Positions 1-8,627 of a stretch of 64,000 nt of DNA are shown here, in pieces. The translations under genes were made by a program, and so were the position numbers. This DNA is from Hymenobacter aerilatus. GTDB taxonomy: Bacteria; Bacteroidota; Bacteroidia; Cytophagales; Hymenobacteraceae. Position 1 is the first letter of the stretch, and each line of letters begins with the position of its first letter. The stretch lies in NCBI RefSeq assembly GCF_022921095.1, contig NZ_CP095053.1:596001-660000 (forward strand), given 5' to 3'. The notes under the pieces were generated by a model. The model did not search any database. It saw only the letters and a program-made list of their open reading frames with translations, and was not told the origin of the DNA.

Positions 1-1
1 A

Positions 2-97
2 GCTAGCTGGGTTACATGCATCCTTACGGCAACTCGTAGCGACGGACTGGGAACTCAGCTGGGCCACTACGGCGCCATTGTCATTCCCGAGAGATAG
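2..97 (+). CDS. Possible 3' end of a gene entering from the left edge
   Basis: A reading frame is open from the window edge for 31 codons and ends at a TAG at 95-97. The predicted tail contains LGHYGAIVIPER at its end. I do not recognise the family, and 31 codons are too few to exclude a chance frame. A hairpin with imperfect arms (about 95-107 and 128-142) overlaps the stop codon, which fits the end of a transcription unit. This is low confidence. Confidence 0.25.
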   Translation, partial: ASWVTCILTATRSDGLGTQLGHYGAIVIPER

Positions 98-162
98 TAC
101 GCACACCCCTATTGGCTACGGCAGGCAGGTGCGTGTGTACTATGTAGCTTCTCCTCCTACTT

Positions 163-460
163 ATGTCTACTAACATTCCGCAGCCGAAGGGCTGCCTGCT
201 TGCTATTGGCGGCCACAAGTAGCGTCAAAAGGCTGATGAAAAAACACCGAGCCAAGAGGTATCGACCGATTTTATGTTGCAGCGTTTTGTGGATGAGTTG
301 CTAGAGCAACGGCATGGTGGTGCTCGATAGGCATCATGGCACCGGCAACACCATCTACGCCATTGCGCCCAGTGAGGTATTCTCTATTTGTGACTTGCGA
401 CTGCACATGCCTTCCAAAGGCCAACGCTTCATACTACCCGACTTCAACGAGCTTTTCACT
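163..460 (+). pseudogene. Decayed cyanophycinase-like gene (internally deleted relic)
   Basis: An ATG at 163 opens a frame reading MSTNIPQPKGCLLAIGGHK, which resembles the start of cyanophycinase-like serine peptidases (a PKG..AIGG motif). An in-frame TAG follows at 220-222. Reading on in the same frame gives TPSQEVSTDFMLQRFVDELL, also typical of this N-terminus. From about 315 a second frame gives VVLDRHH..GNTIYAIAPSE and then SICDLRLHMPSKGQRF, which looks like the C-terminal strands of the same family. The whole catalytic middle, including the Ser and His segments, is missing. The relic therefore has one stop, one frame change and a large internal deletion. The family call rests on remembered motif similarity and is moderate. 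Confidence 0.45.
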
Positions 461-484
461 TGCTGCGCCTCTTCTTTCTGACAG

Positions 485-2701
485 ATGTCTAAAACCATCA
501 TTATTTCCAACCGCCTACCTACCAAAGTGCAGCGCACGGCCACGGGCCTCACGTTTCAGCCCAGCGAGGGCGGGCTGGCTACGGGCCTCGGCTCCATCTA
601 CCAAGCCGGGGACAATGTGTGGGTAGGCTGGCCCGGTCTCTCCGTAGATGAGTCCGCCGAACAGGACCAGGTACGCGAGCAGCTGAGTGCCGATAGCATG
701 GCCCCGGTATTCCTGAGCGAAGCTGAAATCCGGGATTTCTACGAGGGCTTCAGCAACTCCACACTCTGGCCCACCTTTCACTACTTCCCGCAGTATGCCA
801 CCTACGAGCAGGCGCACTGGGACGCCTATGTGGCCGTAAACGAGAAATTCTGCCAGGCTGTGCTAGAACTGGCTGGCCCCGACGATACCATCTGGGTACA
901 GGATTATCAGCTACTGCTGTTACCCGAAATGCTGCGCCGTGAGCGTCCGGAGGCCACTATTGGCTTTTTTCTGCACATTCCGTTTCCCTCGTATGAGTTG
1001 CTGCGGGGCCTACCCTGGGGCGCCGAGCTGCTGCGCGGTATGTTGGGCGCCGACCTTATTGGTTTCCACACCTTCGACTACATGCAGCACTTTCTGAGTG
1101 CAGTGTCGCGCTTGTTGGGGCTCTCCAACCACAACGGGCAGGTGGAGATGCCCGACCGCCCGGTGCTGGTCGATGCCTTCCCCATGGGCATTGACTACCA
1201 GCGCTACGCCGAAGCGGCCATTTCGAAGGCCGTGCAGCACCATGAGCAGGCATACCGGGAGGCGCTGGGTGACACCCGGGTCGTACTATCCATCGACCGG
1301 CTCGACTATTCTAAGGGTATTGCCCAGCGCCTGCACGCCTTTGAGGAGCTGCTATTGCAACACCCCGAGTGGCACGAGCGAGTGAATTTGCTGATGGTCG
1401 TGGTGCCCTCCCGCGACCGGGTGGCGCAGTACGCCGCCCTCAAGGAGGAAATTGATGAACTGGTAGGCCGAATCAACGCGCAGTACCGCACCATCAGCTG
1501 GAATCCCATTCACTACTTCTACCGCTCCTTTCCCTTCGATGAGCTGTCGGCCTTGTACTGCCTGGCCGACGTGGCCCTGGTGACGCCCGTGCGCGATGGT
1601 ATGAACCTGGTTGCCAAAGAGTTTATTGCCAGCAAAGCCAACCAGCGCGGGGTACTTATCCTAAGCGAGCGGGCCGGTGCGGCGCAGGAGCTGGCCGAGG
1701 CCCTGCTGATCAACCCAACCGATACCAATCAAATGGTGGAGTCGCTGCACGAAGCCCTGCGCCTGCCTGCTGAGGAGCAACAGGCCCGCATGACGGCTAT
1801 GCAGCAGCTGGTGCGGCAGTACGATGTATTTGCCTGGACGCGGCTGTTTATGGACCGCCTGGCCTACAGCAAAATCAAGCAGCAAACCCTAGCTACCGAT
1901 GTGCTGGATACCCAGGCCCAAAACCAGTTGCGTCACGATTACGCAGTGGCCGAAAGGCGTCTACTGTTATTTGACTACGACGGTACGCTGGTCCGCTTCA
2001 CCCACAACCCGCAGCACGCCCGCCCCGACCAGGAGCTACTGAAGCTTTTGGGCAACCTGGCAGCCGATGCGCGCAACCAGGTAGTCGTTATCAGCGGGCG
2101 CGACCGGACCACGCTGGAACGCTGGCTGGGGCACTTGCCCATCGATTTTATTGCCGAGCACGGCGTGTGGCTGCGCCGGGCCGGCGGCAGCTGGCACCTG
2201 TTTCAGGAAGGGCTTCGCGCCGAGTGGAAACGTGATATCCGGCCTATTCTGGACCAATATGTAAGCCGCACCCCGGGCTCCTCTATCGAAGAAAAGGACT
2301 ACTCCTTGGTGTGGCACTACCGCCGTGCCGATGCCGGCTTGGGCGCCCTGCGTGCCCGCGACCTGCTAAATCACCTCACCTTCATGACGTCCAATACCGA
2401 TTTGCACGTGCTGGAGGGCAAGAAAGTACTGGAGATCAAGCACGCCGGCATCCACAAAGGCACGGCCGCTGCTCAATGGCTCGGACCCGAGCCACCGCCC
2501 TTTGTCTTGGCGCTGGGCGACGACCGTACCGACGAGGACACCTTTGCAGCCCTACCCCCGGAGGCGTACACCCTGAAGGTAGGCCCCACGCCCCGCTCGC
2601 TGGCGCGCTATGCCGTGAGCAACGTGGCCCACGTGCGCCAGCTGCTAAGCAGTTTGCTGCAAATAGAGACAATAGTTCCACCAGCGGTTCTCAGCGCATA
2701 A
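485..2701 (+). CDS. Bifunctional trehalose-6-phosphate synthase/phosphatase (OtsA-OtsB fusion)
   Basis: This 738-residue fusion makes trehalose from UDP-glucose and glucose-6-phosphate in the cytoplasm. Residues 1 to about 460 form a GT20 synthase domain. It opens with SNRLPTKV and carries [15 protein letters not shown] near residue 137, DRLDYSKGI near 271 and [11 protein letters not shown] near 370, all conserved in OtsA enzymes. Residues about 490-725 form a HAD-type trehalose-phosphate phosphatase with the nucleophile motif DYDGT near 497 and GDDRTDED near 677. Fusing both steps in one chain is common in Bacteroidota and eukaryotes. The ATG at 485 gives the full N-terminus. The next gene starts 6 bases after the stop, so the two are probably co-transcribed. 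No regulatory site is evident upstream, where a pseudogene ends at about 460-480. Confidence 0.95.
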   Translation: MSKTIIISNRLPTKVQRTATGLTFQPSEGGLATGLGSIYQAGDNVWVGWPGLSVDESAEQDQVREQLSADSMAPVFLSEAEIRDFYEGFSNSTLWPTFHYFPQYATYEQAHWDAYVAVNEKFCQAVLELAGPDDTIWVQDYQLLLLPEMLRRERPEATIGFFLHIPFPSYELLRGLPWGAELLRGMLGADLIGFHTFDYMQHFLSAVSRLLGLSNHNGQVEMPDRPVLVDAFPMGIDYQRYAEAAISKAVQHHEQAYREALGDTRVVLSIDRLDYSKGIAQRLHAFEELLLQHPEWHERVNLLMVVVPSRDRVAQYAALKEEIDELVGRINAQYRTISWNPIHYFYRSFPFDELSALYCLADVALVTPVRDGMNLVAKEFIASKANQRGVLILSERAGAAQELAEALLINPTDTNQMVESLHEALRLPAEEQQARMTAMQQLVRQYDVFAWTRLFMDRLAYSKIKQQTLATDVLDTQAQNQLRHDYAVAERRLLLFDYDGTLVRFTHNPQHARPDQELLKLLGNLAADARNQVVVISGRDRTTLERWLGHLPIDFIAEHGVWLRRAGGSWHLFQEGLRAEWKRDIRPILDQYVSRTPGSSIEEKDYSLVWHYRRADAGLGALRARDLLNHLTFMTSNTDLHVLEGKKVLEIKHAGIHKGTAAAQWLGPEPPPFVLALGDDRTDEDTFAALPPEAYTLKVGPTPRSLARYAVSNVAHVRQLLSSLLQIETIVPPAVLSA

Positions 2702-2707
2702 TAGTTC

Positions 2708-5386
2708 ATGCACACGTTCTTTATGAGCCCAGAACACCTACGCTTAGCGGAAGACCACGCCGAAACTGCTGCCTGGAAGAAATTCGGGCCCTATCTGACC
2801 GAACGGCAATGGGGCACAGTGCGCGAAGACTACTCGTCTGACGGCAACGCCTGGAACTACGTGACCCACGACATGGCCCGCAGCTACGCCTACCGCTGGG
2901 GCGAGGAAGGCATTGGTGGCGTGAGCGACGCCCGGCAGTTGCTGTGCCTGAGTGTAGGCCTCTGGAACGGCCAGGATGAGATGCTGAAGGAGCGCCTGTT
3001 TGGCCTGACCAACGGAGAAGGTAACCACGGCGAGGATGTGAAGGAGCTGTACTACTATCTCGACAGCACCCCTACCCACTCTTATATGCGGATGCTCTAT
3101 AAGTATCCACAACAGGCATTTCCCTATGCACAGTTGCGTGCGCAAAACGCCCAACGCACGCGGCAGGAGCCCGAGTACGAACTGCTCGACACAGGCATCT
3201 TCGACGAAAATCGCTACTTCGACGTGTTCATTGAATACGCCAAAGCGGGACCGGAAGACCTGCTACTGCAACTGACGGTGCATAACCGGGGTCCGGAAGC
3301 GGCAGTTTTGCACGTGTTACCGCAGGCGTGGTTTCGCAACACCTGGTCCTTTGAACACCTCCGCCCCCGCCCACAGCTGCGCAGCACGGAGTCGGGTGTT
3401 GTGCACTTGGCGCACCCAGAGCTAGGGGAGTACCACCTCTACTGTGACCAGGCTCCAGCGCTGCTTTTTTGCGACAACGACACCAATGGGGTCCGCCTCT
3501 ACAACAGGCCCTATGAAGGACAATTCTATAAGGATGGCATCAACGAGTACCTTGTAGAGGGCAAGCAGGAGGCCATCAACCCGGCGCAGCACGGCACCAA
3601 AGTAGCTGCGCACTACCAGTTAACGGTGGCTGCCGGACAGGCGCAGACCGTGCGGGTGCGCTTGTGCAAAACGTCACACCCGGCTCCATTTGCTGACTTC
3701 AGTCAGGTAGTTGCCCAGCGCCAGCAGGAGGCCGATGCGTTCTACGCCAGCCTACAGGAGGGCGTAGCAGACCTCGATGCTCGCAACGTGCAGCGGCAAG
3801 CCTTTGCCGGCATGCTCTGGAGCAAGCAGTTCTATTACTACGACCTGAACCAGTGGCTCGACGGTGACCCCAACTTTGTGGCGCCCCCGAGTGAGCGGCG
3901 CCAGGGCCGCAATAATGACTGGCGCCACCTCTACAACGCCGACATCATCTCCATGCCCGACAAGTGGGAGTACCCCTGGTACGCGGCCTGGGATTTGGCC
4001 TTCCACTGCATTCCACTGGCGATGGTCGATGCGGAGTTTGCCAAGCAGCAGCTACGCCTACTCACGCGCGACTGGTATATGCACCCCAACGGCCAGCTGC
4101 CCGCCTACGAGTGGAACCTCTCCGACGCCAACCCGCCCGTGCATGCCTGGGCTACCTGGCGCGTGTACCAGATGGACCAAAAGACGCGCGGCCACGGCGA
4201 CACCGTCTTTCTGGAGGCCATGTTCCACAAGCTCAATCTGAACTTCTCGTGGTGGGTGAACCGGAAAGACCGCAACGGCCGCAACATCTTCGAGGGCGGC
4301 TTTCTGGGGTTGGATAATATTGGCGTGTTCGACCGCTCGGCGCCCCTACCCACCGGCGGCTATATTGAGCAGAGCGACGGCACCAGCTGGATGGCCATGT
4401 ACGCGCTGAACCTGATGCGCATTGCCCTAGAGCTGGCTCTTACTAACCCGGTCTACCAGGAGATGGCCAGCAAGTTTTTCGAGCATTTCCTCTACATCGT
4501 GGAAGCGATGACCAGAGGTGGCGATGGACAATTCAACTTATGGGACGAGGAGGATAGCTTTTATTACGATGTGCTGCACACCCCCGATGGCGTCCGCACC
4601 AAGCTCAAGGTGCGCTCCATCGTGGGGTTGATACCGTTGTTTGCTGTGGAAGTACTCGACGACACGCTACTCAACGCGCTGCCCGAATTTGCGCAGCGTC
4701 TGCGCTGGCTGCTCCACAACCGCCCGCACCTGGCCGAGCTGGTGTCGCAATGGCAGGTACCGGGCCAAGGGGCGCGGCATCGGCTGTCGTTGCTGCGCAG
4801 CCACCGCCTCCAGTGCTTGCTTACCCGTATGCTGGATGAGCAGGAGTTTCTGTCAGAGTTTGGCATTCGGGCGTTGTCGCGCTACCACCGGGAGCACCCC
4901 TACCACTTCCCCACAGCCGAGGCCGACTTTACCGTAGCCTATCTGCCCGGCGAGTCGGATTCTGATATGTTTGGCGGCAACTCCAACTGGCGCGGCCCCA
5001 TCTGGTTTCCTATCAACTACCTCCTTATTGAGTCACTGCAGCGCTTCTACGCCTATTACGGCGATGGTTTTCAAGTGGAATACCCAACGGGCTCCGGCCA
5101 ACGCTGCACCCTGCAAGAAGTTGCCACCGCTCTCACGGCACGCTTAAGCAAGCTGTTTCTGCGGGATGCTACGGGCCAGCGACCCGCTTTTGGGGCCAAC
5201 GAACGGCTGCAATACGACCCGCACTTCCGCGATTACCCCTTATTTTACGAATACTTCCACGGCGACGACGGCCGTGGCTTGGGCGCCAGCCACCAAACCG
5301 GCTGGACCGGCCTGCTGGCCTGCCTGCTCGCCTCCCAAAGTCTGACACGTATTCCCGCCGAGCAGGATGCTGAAGCCGGTGCTTGA
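2708..5386 (+). CDS. GH63/MGH1-like glucosidase
   Basis: This 892-residue cytoplasmic protein has no signal peptide. It resembles bacterial members of the glycoside hydrolase 63 group (MGH1-like domain, related to ER glucosidase I and mannosylglycerate hydrolases). An N-terminal beta-rich part of about 380 residues precedes an (alpha/alpha)6 barrel with [10 protein letters not shown] near residue 424, [17 protein letters not shown] near 465 and [13 protein letters not shown] near 756. These are typical active-site segments of the family, and the acidic residues in the first two are the likely catalytic region. Its position 6 bases behind the trehalose synthase/phosphatase suggests a role in compatible-solute or alpha-glucoside turnover, but the substrate cannot be read from sequence. 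A second ATG at 2723 is also a possible start. Confidence 0.85.
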   Translation: MHTFFMSPEHLRLAEDHAETAAWKKFGPYLTERQWGTVREDYSSDGNAWNYVTHDMARSYAYRWGEEGIGGVSDARQLLCLSVGLWNGQDEMLKERLFGLTNGEGNHGEDVKELYYYLDSTPTHSYMRMLYKYPQQAFPYAQLRAQNAQRTRQEPEYELLDTGIFDENRYFDVFIEYAKAGPEDLLLQLTVHNRGPEAAVLHVLPQAWFRNTWSFEHLRPRPQLRSTESGVVHLAHPELGEYHLYCDQAPALLFCDNDTNGVRLYNRPYEGQFYKDGINEYLVEGKQEAINPAQHGTKVAAHYQLTVAAGQAQTVRVRLCKTSHPAPFADFSQVVAQRQQEADAFYASLQEGVADLDARNVQRQAFAGMLWSKQFYYYDLNQWLDGDPNFVAPPSERRQGRNNDWRHLYNADIISMPDKWEYPWYAAWDLAFHCIPLAMVDAEFAKQQLRLLTRDWYMHPNGQLPAYEWNLSDANPPVHAWATWRVYQMDQKTRGHGDTVFLEAMFHKLNLNFSWWVNRKDRNGRNIFEGGFLGLDNIGVFDRSAPLPTGGYIEQSDGTSWMAMYALNLMRIALELALTNPVYQEMASKFFEHFLYIVEAMTRGGDGQFNLWDEEDSFYYDVLHTPDGVRTKLKVRSIVGLIPLFAVEVLDDTLLNALPEFAQRLRWLLHNRPHLAELVSQWQVPGQGARHRLSLLRSHRLQCLLTRMLDEQEFLSEFGIRALSRYHREHPYHFPTAEADFTVAYLPGESDSDMFGGNSNWRGPIWFPINYLLIESLQRFYAYYGDGFQVEYPTGSGQRCTLQEVATALTARLSKLFLRDATGQRPAFGANERLQYDPHFRDYPLFYEYFHGDDGRGLGASHQTGWTGLLACLLASQSLTRIPAEQDAEAGA

Positions 5387-5396
5387 AGCACCGGCT
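5374..5396. terminator. Hairpin around the stop codon of the GH63-like gene
   Basis: Arms of 10 bases (5374-5383 and 5387-5396) pair perfectly, with the TGA stop codon of the upstream gene forming the 3-base loop. It lies between convergent genes that end only 19 bases apart. There is no clear U-tract, so terminator function is inferred. Confidence 0.45.
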
Positions 5397-5405
5397 CAAC
5401 AGCAA

Positions 5406-5609
5406 TCATCCCGCAGCCAGCAAAATCTCCAGGCTCAGGAAGCGCCCATCCTGAAACGAGTACACGAGCTGGCTGCCCGTGGGGCCCAATACCGTTTGCT
5501 CGTCGGGTTGCACAGTCAGCGTTGCGTTGCCCTGCTCCGAGCCTTGCAGCTGGTAGTGAATGTGGAGGGTTTGGCCGAGCATGGCCTGCAGGTTAGCTAA
5601 GTCACTCAT
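5406..5609 (-). CDS. Small protein of unknown function (67 aa)
   Basis: The frame is open further upstream, but the ATG at 5609 (MSDLANLQAMLGQ) is the sensible start. The longer N-terminus would run into the IS relic at 5721 and has no protein-like character. The product has no signal peptide or membrane segment and reads as alternating beta strands (TLHIHYQLQ, NATLTVQPDEQTV, QLVYSFQDGRFLSLEILLA). I do not recognise the family. It converges on the GH63-like gene and sits beside decayed DNA. Coding potential looks good, but the function is unknown. Confidence 0.6.
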   Translation of the reverse strand: MSDLANLQAMLGQTLHIHYQLQGSEQGNATLTVQPDEQTVLGPTGSQLVYSFQDGRFLSLEILLAAG

Positions 5610-5720
5610 GGAATCGTACGGTTTATAGGAACTAGTGCTTACGATACGCTTTGGATACGCACAAAGATGCGCGGGTAGTGGCCGCTTGGGCTTGCCGGAT
5701 AGGGTAGTATACGGCGAACC

Positions 5721-6236
5721 TAACCTCCTCCTATTTACTGAGCCGATTGAAAGTAGAACGTCAGGCGTTCTGAAGCTCGACTTTAGTGGCGGCAGCCACC
5801 ACCTCATCGGGCGTTAAATTTTGTAACGAGCGGTGCGGTCGAAAGCCATTGTATTCTTGGCGCCATTGCTCAAACTTTTCCTACGCATGCGTCAGCGACA
5901 GGAGCCAGTGCCCTATAGCATCTGCTTATTCAGGCGTAGGTCGGCTAACAGCTGTTTGAGGTGCTGATTTTCCTCTTCCAACTGCTTGAGCCGACGCAGT
6001 TCGGGCACGCCCAAGCCGCCGTACCTTTTTCTTCCAGTTGTAGTAGGTAGCCTTGCTGATGCCCATCTTCGGCACACCTCCGCGACGGTTACCCCGGTGT
6101 CGGCCTAGTGTAGCGCAAACACGATTTGCGCCTCCGTGAACTTAGTCTTTTTCAGGCAATTGTCTCTTGGTTTTAAGGTACGACAAAGTGCCTGAGTTCT
6201 CTACTTTAGCGTGGTCCAGTTTCTTGGGGGAGGTCA
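5721..6236 (-). mobile_element. Degenerate, internally deleted IS3-family insertion sequence
   Basis: Two ends can be paired: 5721-5745 (TAACCTCCTCCTATTTACTG...) and the reverse complement of 6212-6236 (TGACCTCCCCCAAGAAACTG...), matching at about 16 of 25 positions. These look like IS3-type terminal inverted repeats. Inside, on the minus strand, are the last codons of the OrfB integrase (EYNGFRPHRSLQNLTPDEVV, stop at 5761-5763). A decayed OrfA lies at about 5915-6157 (KKTKFTEAQIVFAL, MGISKATYYNWKK, LEEENQHLKQLL) with one internal stop and at least two frameshifts. Nearly all of OrfB, including the DDE core, is deleted. At 516 bp it is under half the usual IS3 length and cannot move by itself. 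No target-site duplication is visible. Confidence 0.75.
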
Positions 6237-6543
6237 CCCGTATCCGCGAATTAGCAGAACAACTAGACGCCCACCGCAAGCGTTAACAAGCCCAACATCC
6301 CGTCCTCACCCTCAACGACCTCTACAACGTCGTCGAAAAGCTGCGCGCCGGTTAGCCCCTCGCAGCCAAAGGCCAGATACCCTACCAGTTGGGCCCCGCC
6401 TCCGTTGTGCTGAGCCTCCACCAGCAACTCGATGCCGCTGTCGCCGAAGCTTATGGCTGGCCCATGGACCTACCTGACGCGAGATTCTCACCCGCCTCGT
6501 GCGCCTCAATCATGAGCGCGCCCGCGAAGAGCAGGCCGGTCTC
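6237..6543 (+). pseudogene. C-terminal relic of an MmeI-type class I DNA methyltransferase
   Basis: Immediately right of the IS3 relic the plus strand reads IRELAEQLDAHRKR, a TAA stop, QAQHPVLTLNDLYNVVEKLR, a TAG stop, then LHQQLDAAVAEAYGWPMDLP and, after a frameshift near 6480, EILTRLVRLNHERAREEQAG. This order is characteristic of the C-terminus of large MmeI/YeeA-like adenine methyltransferases of restriction-modification systems. The SAM-binding and catalytic parts are absent. Two stops and one frameshift mark it as dead. The remaining parts of the gene are not in the window, so the IS insertion or a later deletion removed them. Confidence 0.65.
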
Positions 6544-6646
6544 GTGCTAAAGCCTTTCACATAAGGGGCTTTTTCGGTGGCGTTAACTACGGAAAAGTCG
6601 CAAGCTGTCTGCGCATATTTTCCCGCTATTCACCTAGGTAACTGCC

Positions 6647-6654
6647 TACCTTTG
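6647..6654 (+). promoter_or_regulatory. Candidate -7 element of the STN-protein gene
   Basis: TACCTTTG matches the Bacteroidota -7 consensus TAnnTTTG, 60 bases before the ATG at 6714. The expected TTG at the -33 position is not present, so this is a partial match. Confidence 0.4.
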
Positions 6655-6713
6655 TGCTCACGTATTTCCCCTGTTAAATCCCTCACCCAGCAATCTTGCT
6701 CCAAGCGCACGAC

Positions 6714-7250
6714 ATGAGTACTTCCTTTCTCCGCTTTCTACTGGCAGCCAGTGTTGCTACGGTCACCAGCCTACCAGGAATCGCCCAAACAACACCCACG
6801 CCTCTGCACATTGCCGCGGGTCCGTTGGATAAGGCGCTGCTTGCGCTTTCCAGCCAGACAGGCCATCCAGTGCAGTTCGACCAGCGACTCACCACGTCTT
6901 TTCGCAGCCCCAACGTGCAAGGGACTTTATTACCTGCTCAAGCGCTCATCCAATTAGTGCAAGGCACGGGCTTGGAAGCGCATAATGAGCACAATACGCT
7001 CAGCGTTAGCCGAGTCGATCAGTCGGCCATTGAGCTGCAGGCAGCCACCCTGCAGGCACAGCTAGGCCAAGCGGTCAAGTCTCAAAAAGTAACCCAGCGT
7101 ACGGCAAACAAGCTATATGCGGAATTGGCCGATGTCAGAAGCTCGGTCGTGGAGCTAGCCAAGATGCAGGGTTTCGTCAGCGCAGCGGAGAAAGCGAGCT
7201 ATCAACGCACATTTGCCAAAGTGCAGCACGTCCTGGCCAGCGCGAAATAG
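6714..7250 (+). CDS. Secreted stand-alone STN-domain protein (178 aa)
   Basis: An N-terminal signal peptide (MSTSFLRFLLAASVATVTSL) precedes an STN (secretin and TonB N-terminus short) domain at about residues 30-103, with the typical AAGPLDKALLALSSQTGHPV and VQGTLLPAQALIQLVQGTG segments. The rest, about residues 108-178, is predicted helical. STN domains normally head TonB-dependent transducers or secretins and act in periplasmic signalling. Here there is no barrel after it, so the protein would be a free periplasmic module. The sequence is closer in style to proteobacterial FecA/FpvA-type STN domains than to Bacteroidota ones, and the gene lies between transposase scars. Acquisition by transfer is a reasonable inference. 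I chose the ATG at 6714 over the TTG at 6696. Confidence 0.7.
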   Translation: MSTSFLRFLLAASVATVTSLPGIAQTTPTPLHIAAGPLDKALLALSSQTGHPVQFDQRLTTSFRSPNVQGTLLPAQALIQLVQGTGLEAHNEHNTLSVSRVDQSAIELQAATLQAQLGQAVKSQKVTQRTANKLYAELADVRSSVVELAKMQGFVSAAEKASYQRTFAKVQHVLASAK

Positions 7251-7421
7251 TAGGCGTTGAGCAGTAATAGGAAAATCATAAGCGCTGCTTTAATCTGATT
7301 CGGTACCCACTTCAACGGGGGATGTTCTTTTCTACCTTCTCTGCTGTACTCTCGTTCCTACGTAAGTAGGGGACCACGCCCTACTTTCGTGGAGAAGTAA
7401 CGCTACCACTAGCCTTGTATC

Positions 7422-7937
7422 ATGCTCTTTACGCTTCGCCCTTGGACCTTAGACGACTTAGCTAGCTTGGTACACCATGCCAACGACTGGGAAGTAGCCC
7501 GCCATCTGATCGACGCTTTTCCGCACCCCTATACCGTAGCGGACGGGCAGGCCTACCTGGCGTTTGCAACCAGTCCAGCAATGTCCCGCTGCATCTTTGC
7601 CATCGAGGTGGCGGGCCAGGCAGTGGGCAGCATTGCCCTGCATCCGCAAACCGATATTCACCGCCATAATGCCGAACTGGGCTATTGGCTAGCGCAGCCT
7701 TTTTGGGGACAGGGCATCAGCACGCAGGCCGTCCAGCAGATGGTGAACTACGGCTTTCAAACCTTTACCATCACGCGCATCTTCGCGCGGCCCTTTGGTA
7801 CCAACTACGCCTCGCACCGTGTACTAGAGAAGGCCGGCTTTACGCTGGAAGCCCGTTTCCCGCAGACGTTATACAAGAACGGCGAAGTACTGGACGAATG
7901 GGTATACGGGGTGCGGCGTAGTCCACAGCCAATCTAA
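7422..7937 (+). CDS. GNAT-family N-acetyltransferase (RimJ/RimL type)
   Basis: This 171-residue cytoplasmic protein transfers an acetyl group from acetyl-CoA to an amine. It starts with LFTLRPWTLDDLASLVHHAN, carries ELGYWLAQPFWGQGISTQAV at about residues 86-105 (the acetyl-CoA-binding loop), and then TRIFARPFGTNYASHRVLEKAGF, the usual order in RimJ/RimL-like acetyltransferases. The substrate (ribosomal protein, antibiotic or metabolite) cannot be inferred. It is a single-gene unit, and the next gene follows 37 bases later. Confidence 0.88.
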   Translation: MLFTLRPWTLDDLASLVHHANDWEVARHLIDAFPHPYTVADGQAYLAFATSPAMSRCIFAIEVAGQAVGSIALHPQTDIHRHNAELGYWLAQPFWGQGISTQAVQQMVNYGFQTFTITRIFARPFGTNYASHRVLEKAGFTLEARFPQTLYKNGEVLDEWVYGVRRSPQPI

Positions 7938-7974
7938 CTTCCGCTAGTCCGGGCTTTTGTTTTTCTTCGCGGGT

Positions 7975-8220
7975 ATGAAACATCTTTCCTCTCTCCTTTT
8001 AATCGTCGCCCTGGCCGCCTGCACGGATGCCTCCCAAGCCCGCTTCGACAGCTATGGCAGTAAATTCAAAGTAGAAGTACTGTCGGGAGGACAGGTGGTG
8101 CGCACCTACACGAGCACGGGCAAGTTGGGCCGGGCGGGCGAAGGCTACTACTTCAACGACGCAGCCACCGGCAAGTATGTGCAAGTAAATGCGGACGTCA
8201 TTATCACGCAGCTGGATTAG
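7975..8220 (+). CDS. Small predicted lipoprotein (81 aa)
   Basis: The N-terminus MKHLSSLLLIVALAACTDAS is a lipoprotein signal peptide with the lipobox LAAC, so Cys16 is the predicted lipidated residue. The remaining 65 residues are probably beta-rich (KFKVEVLSGGQVVRTYTSTG, GKYVQVNADVIITQLD). I do not recognise a family. The start at 7975 is preferred over an in-frame upstream start because only it gives a proper signal peptide. Confidence 0.6.
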   Translation: MKHLSSLLLIVALAACTDASQARFDSYGSKFKVEVLSGGQVVRTYTSTGKLGRAGEGYYFNDAATGKYVQVNADVIITQLD

Positions 8221-8627
8221 CGTAACGCGGTCCTGTCTAGCTAAAACAAATACAAATACACTAGCTCTATAGCGTACTTCTCTTATAGCAGAACCTGGAC
8301 AGTTTATGCTGAGCTAGTCTAGTTACGCCGAGCACCGCCACTTGGCTCTCGGGTATCAAACGCCCAACCACTTCGAAACCCAACTCCAAACAACGTCCCA
8401 ATTCTGTCCGGCGTAGCTAGACCACCTCATTTGCCCATATTCATGTGAGCAGTAACTGAACAAGGCCTTCTGAGTCGTTTAGAACGTGCTGCTCTATCTG
8501 GCGTGCGCACAGCTTGGTGTTGGTGTAGGTAAAGAGCTAGCGCCAGTAGCTTGTAGCAGCTATATACCTCCATGGCCAGCTTCGCTGTTGACCGGTATCT
8601 TTAAGGCCAAGTTCCTAGTTCCTCCTT
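8221..8627. other. 407-base gap, non-coding apart from a transposase scrap
   Basis: Apart from the IS3-type fragment at 8324-8416 I see no coding frame with protein-like composition, no strong hairpin and no consensus promoter. The stretch looks like decayed sequence between two live genes. Confidence 0.5.
8324..8416 (+). pseudogene. C-terminal scrap of an IS3-family transposase OrfB
   Basis: The frame ending at TAG 8414-8416 reads YAEHRHLALGYQTPNHFETQ followed by LQTTSQFCPA. The H..LGYQTP..FE pattern is the hallmark of the last 30 residues of IS3-family integrases. Nothing upstream continues the protein, so only the tail remains. It is unrelated in sequence to the OrfB tail of the relic at 5721-6236, so two different IS3-type elements have left traces here. 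Confidence 0.55.

Noticed and set aside
5755..5771. Small palindrome AGAACG...CGTTCT, first taken as a member of the AACGTC repeat family
   Set aside because: It lies inside the IS3 relic and overlaps the stop codon of the OrfB tail, so it is part of that element.
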